Assembly: GCA_035559995.1 (NCBI GenBank)
Contig: DATMAM010000031.1
Coordinates: forward strand, 1 to 64,000
Direction of reading: 5' to 3'
DNA from: DATMAM01 sp035559995
Lineage (GTDB): Bacteria; Desulfobacterota; Binatia; UBA9968
DNA length: 64,000 nt
How positions within the stretch are numbered: position 1 is the stretch's first letter; every line of letters starts with the position of its first letter. Under the pieces are notes generated by a model. That model did not search any database. It was not told where the DNA came from and saw only the letters and a list, made by a program, of their open reading frames with translations. Below are positions 43,405 to 52,052 of this stretch, one piece after another. The position numbers and the translations under genes are program-made.

Positions 43405-45186
43405 ATGAGCCTCTTCGAGGAGCGAGAGCGCGCGCGAACGGGATGGACCATCCGCGGTCGCCTGCCGAAACTGACTCTCAGCGCGTTCGTTCTAGCCGTC
43501 GCCGTCGCCGTCACGCTCTGGCTTCTCCTGGTTCCGATGCTGCTGCTCGTTCTCAACAGCCTGCGCGCAGGCCCTCCTTCTTTTCTCGGAGGCCCCTGGA
43601 CCCTGCGCAACTATTACGTCCTTTTCAGCAGCCCATTTTTTTACAACGCCCTGCTCAATACCGTCATTATCTCGGCGACCTCCACTTTGGGCGGGCTTGC
43701 GGTCGCCATTGCTTTCGCCTGGCTTGTCGAGCGCACCGACATGCCGCTTCGCGGCTTTGCCTGGGTCGCGGTGATGTTGCCGCTTGCGATACCGGGAGTT
43801 TTGTTTGCGCTATCCTGGATGCTTTTGCTCGCGCCGCGCATGGGATTGATCAATATTCTGCTTAGATCCGCGCTGTCCGTCTTGGGCGTCTCGCTCGACG
43901 AAGGCCCCCTGAATGTCCAGTCGGTCGGGGGAATTGTTTTTCTCAGCTGGATGCGGGGCGTGAGCACGATCTTTCTCATGATCGTAGGCGCGTTTCGTCT
44001 GATGGATCCGGCGCTGGAGGAAGCGGCGCGGCTATCGGGGTCGCCTCCAAAGACCGTGCTCCGCAGAATCACGCTGCCCCTCTTGATGCCGGCTTTGGCG
44101 GCGGCCGCGATTTATTCCTTCGTGTCGCACCTGGAATCGTTTGAGGCGCCGCTCACCGTGGGCCTCGCCGCGGGCATCTTTGTCTTAAGCACGCTTATTT
44201 ATTTCACGGCGCGCTACCACGTTCCGGTTGATTACGGCTTGAGCGCCGCCTACGCCGTTTTCTTCATGATCCTCATGACCGCGCTCGCCTATTTCTATAT
44301 GCGCATGATCCGCAAGGGAGAGCGCTTCGCGGTGATCCGCGGCCGGGGCTTCAACCCGGTCCGTTACTCGCTGGGAATGTGGCGTTATCCGGCGCTCGGA
44401 CTATTTGGCGTCTATTTTCTTCTGACGCTGGTTTGCCCTCTGTTTGTGCTCGTTTGGGCCTCGATCATGCCCTATTACGTCGCGCCTTCGCTGGAAGCGA
44501 TGCAAATGATTTCTTTCGATCATTATCTCAACGTCGCGACAACGCCGAGGTTTTTTCACGACCTCTTCAATACCGTTGCGATGGCGATCGGCGCCGGCGT
44601 CTTGACAATGGCGATCGCGCTGCTGATCTCGTGGCTGGTTGTGCGACTGAAACATCGCGCCGGCCTCATGCTCGACAGTTTGACTTTCGTCTCGTACGCG
44701 ATTCCCGGCGTCGTCGTCGCCTTGGCCATGATCTTCGTCTATCTCCAACCCGTATTCCGGCCCCTGGGCATTTACGGCTCGATCTGGATCATCATGCTTG
44801 GCCTGGCGACGCAGTACCTTGCGTTTGCGACCCGCGCGACGAACGCCGGGCTGCTGCAGATCCATCGAGAGCTCGAGGAGGCCGCGTCCGTCTCGGGCGC
44901 GAGCCGGCTGCGCACGATTTGCAAGGTGACCGTGCCTCTTTTGATGCCCTCGCTGGTCGCAGGCTGGATCTGGGTCGCCGCGCATTCGCTGCGGACGTTT
45001 TCGGTTCCGCTCGTGCTTGCCAGCGAGAACAACGAGGTGCTTTCAGTTTGGATCTGGATCTACTGGCAAGCCGGGAGAATTCCGGAGGCTGCGGCGATCG
45101 GAGTCATCCTGATCCTGATCACGGCGATCATGGGATTTGCCGCGAGAAAGCTGCTCGGAGAGTCATTTTCTGGACTGCGGCAGTGA
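43405..45186 (+). CDS. ABC transporter permease with two fused membrane domains (FbpB type)
   Basis: A 593-residue inner-membrane protein with about 12 hydrophobic segments in two halves. Each has an ATPase-contact EAA loop: LEEAARLSGSPPKTVLRRIT and LEEAASVSGASRLRTICKVT. A cytoplasmic basic N-terminus (ERERARTGWTIRGRLPKLT) precedes segment 1. It is the second permease of this type in the window. No ATPase gene is adjacent; the 34147 ATPase is 8 kb upstream on the same strand. Confidence 0.88.
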   Translation: MSLFEERERARTGWTIRGRLPKLTLSAFVLAVAVAVTLWLLLVPMLLLVLNSLRAGPPSFLGGPWTLRNYYVLFSSPFFYNALLNTVIISATSTLGGLAVAIAFAWLVERTDMPLRGFAWVAVMLPLAIPGVLFALSWMLLLAPRMGLINILLRSALSVLGVSLDEGPLNVQSVGGIVFLSWMRGVSTIFLMIVGAFRLMDPALEEAARLSGSPPKTVLRRITLPLLMPALAAAAIYSFVSHLESFEAPLTVGLAAGIFVLSTLIYFTARYHVPVDYGLSAAYAVFFMILMTALAYFYMRMIRKGERFAVIRGRGFNPVRYSLGMWRYPALGLFGVYFLLTLVCPLFVLVWASIMPYYVAPSLEAMQMISFDHYLNVATTPRFFHDLFNTVAMAIGAGVLTMAIALLISWLVVRLKHRAGLMLDSLTFVSYAIPGVVVALAMIFVYLQPVFRPLGIYGSIWIIMLGLATQYLAFATRATNAGLLQIHRELEEAASVSGASRLRTICKVTVPLLMPSLVAGWIWVAAHSLRTFSVPLVLASENNEVLSVWIWIYWQAGRIPEAAAIGVILILITAIMGFAARKLLGESFSGLRQ

Positions 45187-45416
45187 GCTCGTCTTTCGGC
45201 CGACGATGGCTAGCCTCCACGTTACCGTCCTCGTGTCCTCGATATTGACAATCGGAAGGGAAAATGGCGGATAATAACTTCCGCTTGTTGGCGGCCGGAA
45301 AGGTCAAGTCAGAGCTTTGTGACGCCTTTAGCCGGGGATAAAAACGCCGACGATTTCTCTTTCGGTAATTCGCCAGGTTGCACGCCTGCTCCCCGCGCGA
45401 CCTGGGGGCCACTCCG

Positions 45417-48400
45417 GTGAAATTGCATCTTCGGATCACCACATCCATCCTCGCTCTCGCCATCGTCTACTTTTTTACCGGCAAGTTCGGCCTTTCGCTG
45501 GCGGTGGTCCATCCGAGCGCTTCCGCGGTTTGGCCTCCGAGCGGCCTTGCGCTGGCGGCCTTGCTCTTGTGGGGATACCGGCTTTGGCCGGGGATCTTCA
45601 TCGGCGCGTTTCTCGTCAACGCCACCGCCAACGAGTCGGCGCTCGCCGCGCTCGGCATCGCTCTGGGAAACACGCTGGAAGCCGCCGCGGGCGCGTGGTT
45701 TGTCAACCGTTTTGCGAACGGCGTCAAAGCGTTCGAGGGCGCCCGGACCACTTTCAAGTTTGTCTTTCTCGCCGCCGCTGTCAGCACGGCCGTAAGCGCG
45801 ACGGTCGGCGTCACCGCTTTGGTCCTCGGCGGCTCGGCTCCATGGCATGACTACGCGCTGATCTGGATCACGTGGTGGTTGGGCGACGCGGTCGGCGACC
45901 TCATCATCGCGCCGCTGATAATGATCTGGCTGACGCAGCCTTACCCGGAGCTCAAGCCCGCCCGTGTCCTGGAAGCGGCCGCTTTGCTCGTGTCGCTGCT
46001 CGGGGTGTCGCTGGTCGTGTTTCTGAGCGATTTTCTTCCCCGCGCCGAATACCTGGCCGTGCTCCCGCTGTTGTGGGCCGCGTTTCGCTTTGGCCAGCGC
46101 GGCGCCGTTACCTCGGCTTTTGCGCTTTCGGCGATCGCCTTGATCGGCACCACCGGCGGTGCAGGCGCGTTCGCCAGCTCGGACCCGAACGAGTCTCTCC
46201 TCCAGCTGCAAGGATTCGTCGGCACGATGGCGGTCGCTTCTTTGATTCTTTCCTCCGTGATTTCAGAACGCCGGCGGGCCGAGCAACGCCTCCAGGTTCA
46301 GGACGCGGTCAGCCGTATTCTGGCCGAGTCGCCCGCCCTCAAAGAGGCCGCCTCCCGGATCGTGCGGGTTCTGTGCGAAAGAGGCGGCTGGGTATTCGGA
46401 GCCATCTGGAATGTGGATCGCGACGCCCATGTGCTCGCATGCGTCGATCTCTGGCACCCGCCGCGGGTCGAGCTGCCGGAGTTCGAGGCGGTTACAAAAG
46501 AGCGCACGTTTAGCCCCGGCATCGGCCTGCCCGGCCGGGTTTGGGGGACCGGCCAGGCGGCCTGGATCCCGGACCTGGCCAAGGACGCCAATTTTCCGCG
46601 CGCGGCGGCGGCGCGCAAAAACGGCCTGCGCAGCGCGTTGGGCTTCCCGATCAAAATTGGCGACGAGACCGTCGGCGTGATCGAATGCTTTGGCCCCGAT
46701 CTTCGCGAGCCCGACGATCACTTCTTGCAACTGGCGAGCGACATCGGTCGCCAGCTCGGCCAGTTTATCGAGCGCAAACGCGCCGAGGAGGAGCTGCGCG
46801 ACAGCAAGGAGCGCTTCCAAGCCATCCTCGACAACTCGGCAACGGTCATCTATCTCAAAGACCTCGCGGGCCGCTATATCATGGTCAACGCGCGCTACGA
46901 AGAGCTGTTTCGCGTCTCGCGGCGGGAGATGATCGGCAAGACCGACCTCGATATCTTTCCCCAAGCCGCGGCCGAGAAATTTCGCGCCAACGATCTTTGC
47001 GCCCTCGAGGCGGGTCTTCCCATGGAGTTCGAAGAGGCGCTGCCGCACGACGATGGGCTCCACACGTACCTGTCCATCAAGTTCCCGCTGCGCGACGCAA
47101 CCGGCGCGGCTTACGGCGTCGCCGGGATCCTAACCGACATCACGGACCGAAAGCGGGCCGAGGAACAGATCACCAGGCTCAACGCCGAGCTGCAGCGGCG
47201 CATCGACGAGTTTCAGACCTTGATCGACACGGCCCCGGTCGGGATCGCCGTCGCGACCGATCCGGAATGCCGTTACATCTGGGGCAATCCGGAATTTGCT
47301 CGCATGCTCGGGACCGGCGCGACGCAGAACATCTCCAAGAGCGGGCCGAATTCGGACAAGCTTCCGTTCGCGGTCTTTCGCGACGGGCGCGAGGTGCCTG
47401 CCGAAGAGCTGCCGATGCAGCGCGCCTGCCGCGAAAACAAGGAAATCCTGGACGAAGAGCTGGACATCGTTCTGCGCGACGGCCAGGTGATCCATGAGCT
47501 TTGCCGCGCGACGCCGCTCCGCGACGAGGAAGGCAGGGTGCGCGGCTGCATCGGCGTGTTCTTGAATATCACCGAGCGCAAACAGGCCGAAGCGATGCTG
47601 CAGCGAGCCAAGGATGACCTGGTCAAGGCCAACCAGGAGCTCGAGCTCCACGTCCGCCGGCGCACGGCCGACCTGGAGCAGGCGAACGCGGCGCTGTTGA
47701 GAAAGATCGAGCAGGAAAAGCGCCTGCAAGAACAGCTCCGCCACGCGCAGAAAATGGAGAGCGTCGGCACGCTCGCCGGCGGCATCGCCCACGAGTTCAA
47801 CAACATTCTCAATATCATCAGCGGCGCCGCACAGCTTCTCAGCCGGCGGCTTTCCGATCCCGAGGCCGCGGAGCATTTAGAAATGATCCACCAGACGATC
47901 CGCCGGGGCGCGTCGGTCGTTCGCGAGCTGCTCACGCTCGCGCGCAAGACCGAAGCGCAGCCGGCTCTCACGGACGCCAACGCGCTGGTCTCCGATCTGA
48001 CCAAGCTCCTCAAGCAGACGTTTCCAAGGAACATCGAGATCGAGCTGGACCTCGCCTCGAACCTGCCGCCCGTTTTGGCGGACCCGAGCCAGATCAGCCA
48101 GGCGCTGCTCAATCTATGCGTGAACGCGCGCGACGCCATGCCGGCCGGCGGGCGGCTCACGATCAGCACGCGCGCCGTCGCAGGCGCCCAACTCCGGGAA
48201 CGCGAGGCGGATAGCGACGCCGAGTTTTACGTCTGCATTGAGGTGACCGACACGGGGCTGGGCATGGAGGAAAGCGTCCGGCACCGCATCTTCGAGCCGT
48301 TTTTCACCACCAAGCGCGTCGGCGAGGGCACCGGTCTCGGTCTTGCCATCGTTTACGGGATCGTGAGAAGCCACAAAGGGTCTATCGAGGTCGATAGCCA

Positions 48401-48908
48401 GCCCGGGTGTGGATCGACGTTTCGCCTCTTTCTGCCGATCACTCTGGCCGTGGGAATGGCGGCGGGGTACGACCTCTCGCCGGCGCCCGCGGGGCAGGCC
48501 GGCGGCAACGGTCGCGGGACCGTCCTGGTGGTCGAAGACGAAGAGGCCGTGCTTTGCCTGCTCAAAGATGCGCTGTTGCGACACGGCTACGAGGTGTTGA
48601 CGGCCGCGGACGGCGAGCAGGCGATCGATCTATACCGCCGGCATCAAAACGCTATCGACGCCGTCCTGCTGGATCTTGGGCTGCCCAAGATCACGGGCGA
48701 CCAGGTGCTCCAAACGCTGCAACAGCAAAACCCGCGCGTGAATGTCATCGTGGCGAGCGGCTACATCGAGCCGGAGCTACGAAGCCGGCTCTTGCAGGCG
48801 GGGGTGAAGGATCACGTCTACAAGCCGTACCTCATGGAGCAGATCCTGGAGAAGCTCGACGCGACGATCAAAGCTCAAACAGGCCGAGGGCCTGGCGGGT
48901 TGGGTTAG
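45417..48908 (+). CDS. MASE1-GAF-PAS-PAS hybrid histidine kinase with receiver domain
   Basis: A signalling kinase of about 1163 residues. The N-terminal MASE1 membrane sensor (about 1-275) contains VWPPSGLALAALLLWGYRLW. Then come a GAF domain (about 290-430), two PAS domains (about 455-565 and 590-730), a coiled coil, HisKA with H792 (GGIAHEFNN), an ATPase domain (NLCVNARDAM; DTGLGM; GEGTGLGLAIVYG) and a receiver domain with D1086 (LLDLGLP) and a conserved KPY lysine region. The GTG at 45417 with a G-rich upstream is preferred over TTG 45378. No separate response regulator lies nearby, so output goes through an unlinked partner. Confidence 0.88.
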   Translation: MKLHLRITTSILALAIVYFFTGKFGLSLAVVHPSASAVWPPSGLALAALLLWGYRLWPGIFIGAFLVNATANESALAALGIALGNTLEAAAGAWFVNRFANGVKAFEGARTTFKFVFLAAAVSTAVSATVGVTALVLGGSAPWHDYALIWITWWLGDAVGDLIIAPLIMIWLTQPYPELKPARVLEAAALLVSLLGVSLVVFLSDFLPRAEYLAVLPLLWAAFRFGQRGAVTSAFALSAIALIGTTGGAGAFASSDPNESLLQLQGFVGTMAVASLILSSVISERRRAEQRLQVQDAVSRILAESPALKEAASRIVRVLCERGGWVFGAIWNVDRDAHVLACVDLWHPPRVELPEFEAVTKERTFSPGIGLPGRVWGTGQAAWIPDLAKDANFPRAAAARKNGLRSALGFPIKIGDETVGVIECFGPDLREPDDHFLQLASDIGRQLGQFIERKRAEEELRDSKERFQAILDNSATVIYLKDLAGRYIMVNARYEELFRVSRREMIGKTDLDIFPQAAAEKFRANDLCALEAGLPMEFEEALPHDDGLHTYLSIKFPLRDATGAAYGVAGILTDITDRKRAEEQITRLNAELQRRIDEFQTLIDTAPVGIAVATDPECRYIWGNPEFARMLGTGATQNISKSGPNSDKLPFAVFRDGREVPAEELPMQRACRENKEILDEELDIVLRDGQVIHELCRATPLRDEEGRVRGCIGVFLNITERKQAEAMLQRAKDDLVKANQELELHVRRRTADLEQANAALLRKIEQEKRLQEQLRHAQKMESVGTLAGGIAHEFNNILNIISGAAQLLSRRLSDPEAAEHLEMIHQTIRRGASVVRELLTLARKTEAQPALTDANALVSDLTKLLKQTFPRNIEIELDLASNLPPVLADPSQISQALLNLCVNARDAMPAGGRLTISTRAVAGAQLREREADSDAEFYVCIEVTDTGLGMEESVRHRIFEPFFTTKRVGEGTGLGLAIVYGIVRSHKGSIEVDSQPGCGSTFRLFLPITLAVGMAAGYDLSPAPAGQAGGNGRGTVLVVEDEEAVLCLLKDALLRHGYEVLTAADGEQAIDLYRRHQNAIDAVLLDLGLPKITGDQVLQTLQQQNPRVNVIVASGYIEPELRSRLLQAGVKDHVYKPYLMEQILEKLDATIKAQTGRGPGGLG

Positions 48909-48929
48909 CCGCCGCCCGCGCGCGGCGGC
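48908..48929. terminator. GC-rich hairpin between convergent genes
   Basis: GCCGCCGC (48908-48915) and GCGGCGGC (48922-48929) form a perfect 8-bp stem with a 6-base loop. It begins at the kinase stop codon and ends 4 bases before the stop of the minus-strand gene. Only a four-T run follows (about 48938), so it is a probable but weak bidirectional terminator. Confidence 0.5.
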
Positions 48930-48933
48930 GCGA

Positions 48934-49626
48934 TCACTTTTCCGCCGCGGTTTCGGCCGCGCGAGCTTCGGCAAACTCAGCCGATGGCGGCGCCTCCCTT
49001 CGCGCCGGCCGAAGCGCGATCAAGTCCGCGCGCGTTAAGGTCACGTTGTAGCGGTAGCCGAAGCCGCGATAGAGAGAAAACGACATGAGCGTGTCCGACT
49101 CGTCCTTTGCCGCCACGCAGTCGATCGGCACATAAACGTAATAGTCCCGGATGCTAAAGCCCGTGACCGCGCATTGAACGCAGCCGCGCGCGGCGACGCC
49201 CGTCACGATCACCCGCCCGTCGCCCGGGCGGATCTTCAGCCGCTCGAGCAGCGGCTCCATCTCGGTTCGGTAAAAGCAATCGTGCGTGTATTTCACCACG
49301 ACCGGCTCGTCGGGCGCGGGCTTGAGAGCATCGACAAATTCTGTCTCCCAAGACCCTTCCAGCTTTCGAATCTCGTTGTGAAACAGCGTAAATTCCAAAG
49401 CGTCGGCTTTGCGAACCGACTGCGTATGGACGACGTGCCCGCCGGCCGACCTCACGTCCTTTCGCAGCCGCGCGATTTTCGGGATGATCCGTTCGATGGG
49501 CTCTCCCATGTAGCGTTTGCTCCTCGGATGTCCCGAGGAGTTCTCCATATCGACGATCACGAGCAGCGTTTTTGCCGCGTCAAGCTCGACGGGGATCGGA
49601 TCGGGGTAGTTGAGCTCGATGAGCAT
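48934..49626 (-). CDS. Isochorismatase-family cysteine hydrolase
   Basis: A 230-residue cytoplasmic hydrolase with the family triad D26 (VDMENS), K112 (VVKYTHDCF) and C149 (GVAARGCVQC). GGGAGGA before the ATG at 49626 fixes the start; the frame continues upstream through the binding-protein gene but is not coding there. It is 35 bases downstream of the receptor gene on the same strand, so receptor and hydrolase are probably co-transcribed. Family members hydrolyse amides, ureides or enol ethers; the substrate is unknown. Confidence 0.87.
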   Translation of the reverse strand: MLIELNYPDPIPVELDAAKTLLVIVDMENSSGHPRSKRYMGEPIERIIPKIARLRKDVRSAGGHVVHTQSVRKADALEFTLFHNEIRKLEGSWETEFVDALKPAPDEPVVVKYTHDCFYRTEMEPLLERLKIRPGDGRVIVTGVAARGCVQCAVTGFSIRDYYVYVPIDCVAAKDESDTLMSFSLYRGFGYRYNVTLTRADLIALRPARREAPPSAEFAEARAAETAAEK

Positions 49627-49661
49627 CTTGTCCTCCCAAATGAGCCGGCGAGGCTTACCTT

Positions 49662-50741
49662 CTACTTGCCCCCGTGGATGCCAAACACCTCGTTGAACTG
49701 CGCGATCAGCTCCTTCACGTTGGCGCCGTAAGAGGCCGGATTGACGAACGCAAAGTCTTTCTGGAACAGCTCCTGCAAACGGCCTTTTTGTTTGATGCCT
49801 TTGCGGACGCTGATCCGCGGAATCTCCGCCAGCGCGACTTGGCCTTCCTGCGACAAGATCCAGTCGATGAACAAAATCCCGGCGTGAGGATGGGGCGAGC
49901 GCGCCAGAAGCGCCACCGAATTCGGCTCGCCGGCGTAAGGCTCGAAGATGCGAAAGTCGATCGGCGCCCCCTGCTCCTTGAATTCCGTGACGCGCCGGCC
50001 GCGCGCCGCGATGGCGATCGCGGATTCGCCCGCCAGCATGAGCTGCACTCGCATGCGGCTGCTCGAGCCGGGCATGTGCAGGTCCTGCTTTGCGAGCGCG
50101 CGCATGTAGGCGAGCCCTTTTTCTTTCCCCATCGCGTCCAGCATGACGCTGAACCAGTCGTACTCCTCGGTGCCGAGGCTCATCTTCCCCTTCCACTTGG
50201 GGTTGAGCAACTCCTGGTAATCGTTGGGCACCTCGGCCGGCTTCACGAGCTTTGTGTTGTACGCGAGCACGATCGGCGTCACCTCGAACGCCGCCCAGTA
50301 TCCCTCCGGGTCGTACGAGCCTTTGGGCATCGCTTGCAGTTCGGGAGACAGATAGGGCCCGGAAAGCTTCGTCTGCTTCAGTTGCCACATCTCGACCGGC
50401 GCCGTGCCGACGACGTCGGCCAGGTGCCGCCCGGCCTTGGCCTCCGTGCTCGCCCTGAGAAAAACGCTGGTCGGCGTGCCGCGATAGAGATTCGTTTTTA
50501 TGTACGGATGCGATTTTTCGAACGCGGCCATGAGCTTGGGGTTGTCCTGGACGCTGATCGAGGTGTAGAAAACGAGCTGGCCCTCCTTGCGCGCGCCCTC
50601 CTCCAGAACCTTTTTTCTTTGCGCGGGCGGAAGCGTCGATATTCGCCTGATCAGTTCCTGCGCGGTCGCCGCCATGGCCGGCGGTGGCAGGCACCCAAAA
50701 AGAACGTTCAGCAGCAGAACCAACCCGGAGAGTTTCCGCAT
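49662..50741 (-). CDS. ABC transporter extracellular substrate-binding protein
   Basis: A 359-residue periplasmic receptor. A Sec signal of about 24 residues ends AMA, then an unusual helix ATAQELIRRISTLPPAQRKK before the standard EEGARKEGQLVFYTSIS. Family landmarks: FEKSHPYIKTNLYRG, VLAYNTKLV and LLNPKWKGKMSLG. GGAGGG precedes the ATG at 50741; the frame extends to 50981 with a low-complexity leader that is not a signal. The inserted element before the core differs from groups A and B. Confidence 0.85.
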   Translation of the reverse strand: MRKLSGLVLLLNVLFGCLPPPAMAATAQELIRRISTLPPAQRKKVLEEGARKEGQLVFYTSISVQDNPKLMAAFEKSHPYIKTNLYRGTPTSVFLRASTEAKAGRHLADVVGTAPVEMWQLKQTKLSGPYLSPELQAMPKGSYDPEGYWAAFEVTPIVLAYNTKLVKPAEVPNDYQELLNPKWKGKMSLGTEEYDWFSVMLDAMGKEKGLAYMRALAKQDLHMPGSSSRMRVQLMLAGESAIAIAARGRRVTEFKEQGAPIDFRIFEPYAGEPNSVALLARSPHPHAGILFIDWILSQEGQVALAEIPRISVRKGIKQKGRLQELFQKDFAFVNPASYGANVKELIAQFNEVFGIHGGK

Positions 50742-51011
50742 ACGATGCCCTCCTTCGAAAACTCGGTCGAACGCCACCCTCACCTTGCGCTCCTGCTGTG
50801 GGAGAGACGGGAGAAAACCGTTCGCGGCGGGACCTTCGATTTCGCTCAGGACAGGCACGCTCGCCGCAAACGGTTTCGCTCTTTTCCTAAGCCCAAGGTC
50901 CTCAGGCCGTTCGTCTTGGGGTTCTCGAAGGACGGCCTGCATTTTTTCCTGATCGCCCGCCGGCGAGCGAAGCTCGCGCAACGCTCCGCGAGGCCGCCGC
51001 GCAAAACCGGC
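50742..51011. repeat. Intergenic region with imperfect inverted repeat
   Basis: No gene is seen. CCGTTCGCGGCGGG (50818-50831) pairs with CTCGCCGCAAACGG (50860-50873) with two mismatches or wobble positions. The spacer (GACCTTCGATTTCGCTCAGG and on) has the look of a dispersed intergenic repeat. A second block at about 50900-50940 (GGCCGTTC, GGACGGCC) also looks palindromic. It could be a REP-like element. Confidence 0.4.
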
Positions 51012-51917
51012 CTAGATCACGCAGAAAGGCAAGGGCTTGGTTCCGGGATCGGCCAGCTGCATGACAAAGAGCGTCGCGTCGCTTACCGCCTGGGTCGCCG
51101 AGTAAGGGGCGTCCTTCGGGAAAAACATGCACGACACCGGTCGGTAACTTTCGCCCTCGTAAGCGATTTCGCCCTCGAGCAGCACCCTCACCTGCTGAAA
51201 CGGCACCCTGCCCGGCGGCGTTTCCGCCCCGCGCTCCATGCGGATCAACTTTAGATTCGGCCCGCGCTCGTTGAAGTACCCCATGTGCTTTACCGAAACT
51301 CCCCGCATGCCGTCCAACGGAACCCAAGAGAAATTCGCGTGCCGCATGATGATGTAATTCCGGTAGCGCGGTTCCGGGTACTTGATCTTGCGGCCGATGA
51401 TGTACTCCTGCACCGCCTCGAACGCGTCCTGCTTGCGCCCGTCGGGCCAGATGAAGAGCCCTTTCTCGAACTGGCCCACCTGCTTTTCGCGCATCTCCTT
51501 CTGGGCTTGCATGACCTCGGGCCAAACGGGCGTCGGAAAACCGGACGGTCCCGGAAAATGAAGCGAGATGCGCACGTTGTGGCTGTGACCCTCGGCCGTT
51601 CGCGTCGGCCCGTAATAAACCCCTTCGGGAACGTACGCGCAGTCGCCTTCCTGCAAAACGTCTTTGCCGTAGCATTCGGCGCCGCGGTAATAGAAACGCA
51701 CCGCTTCATCGGTGTGCCGGTGCCGCGGGTTGTAGCGGTCGGGCGTGTAGGTCGTGATACCCGCGCGCATGCGGACGCCGCGCTCCGGATCGAAAAAGCC
51801 CCAGATCTCGCTCCTTCGGCCCCCGCCGCGGTGCGTTGCGCCCTGCTCGCTGCCTTCTTCCTGCCGCACGACCACCGGCCGAGTGAGCGGCCCTCCGTGA
51901 GGATCAATTTTTTCCAT
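51012..51917 (-). CDS. Bicupin-domain protein
   Basis: A 301-residue protein with two cupin barrels. The first has H66, H68 and E71 (PRHRHTDEAV), a metal-binding arrangement, followed by VLQEGDCAYVPEGVYYG. The second (about 205-290; VRVLLEGEIAYEGESY; CMFFPKDAPYS) has no visible His ligands and may be structural. It resembles dioxygenase-type bicupins, but the substrate is unknown. GGGAG precedes the ATG. It is upstream of and on the same strand as the receptor and isochorismatase genes, 270 bases apart. Confidence 0.8.
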   Translation of the reverse strand: MEKIDPHGGPLTRPVVVRQEEGSEQGATHRGGGRRSEIWGFFDPERGVRMRAGITTYTPDRYNPRHRHTDEAVRFYYRGAECYGKDVLQEGDCAYVPEGVYYGPTRTAEGHSHNVRISLHFPGPSGFPTPVWPEVMQAQKEMREKQVGQFEKGLFIWPDGRKQDAFEAVQEYIIGRKIKYPEPRYRNYIIMRHANFSWVPLDGMRGVSVKHMGYFNERGPNLKLIRMERGAETPPGRVPFQQVRVLLEGEIAYEGESYRPVSCMFFPKDAPYSATQAVSDATLFVMQLADPGTKPLPFCVI

Positions 51918-52052
51918 CGTCTGCTCCCAACGCCGGAAGTGGAATCCATCAACGCGTCTATCACCCGCACCATTTCCCTGTCAACGCCACCCCGGTGGAT
52001 TTTCTGCGGTCCCGGTGATAATCACATCCGAAACCAATCAAGGAGAACGCAG

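Noticed and set aside
49627..50694. Upstream extension of the isochorismatase open frame through the binding-protein gene
   Set aside because: Arg/Gly-rich shadow; GGGAGGA before the ATG at 49626 fixes the start.
51285..52052. Upstream part of the open frame of the CapA-like gene
   Set aside because: Overlaps the bicupin gene on the other strand, has no family similarity, and AAGGAG at 52040-52045 marks the true start at 52053.
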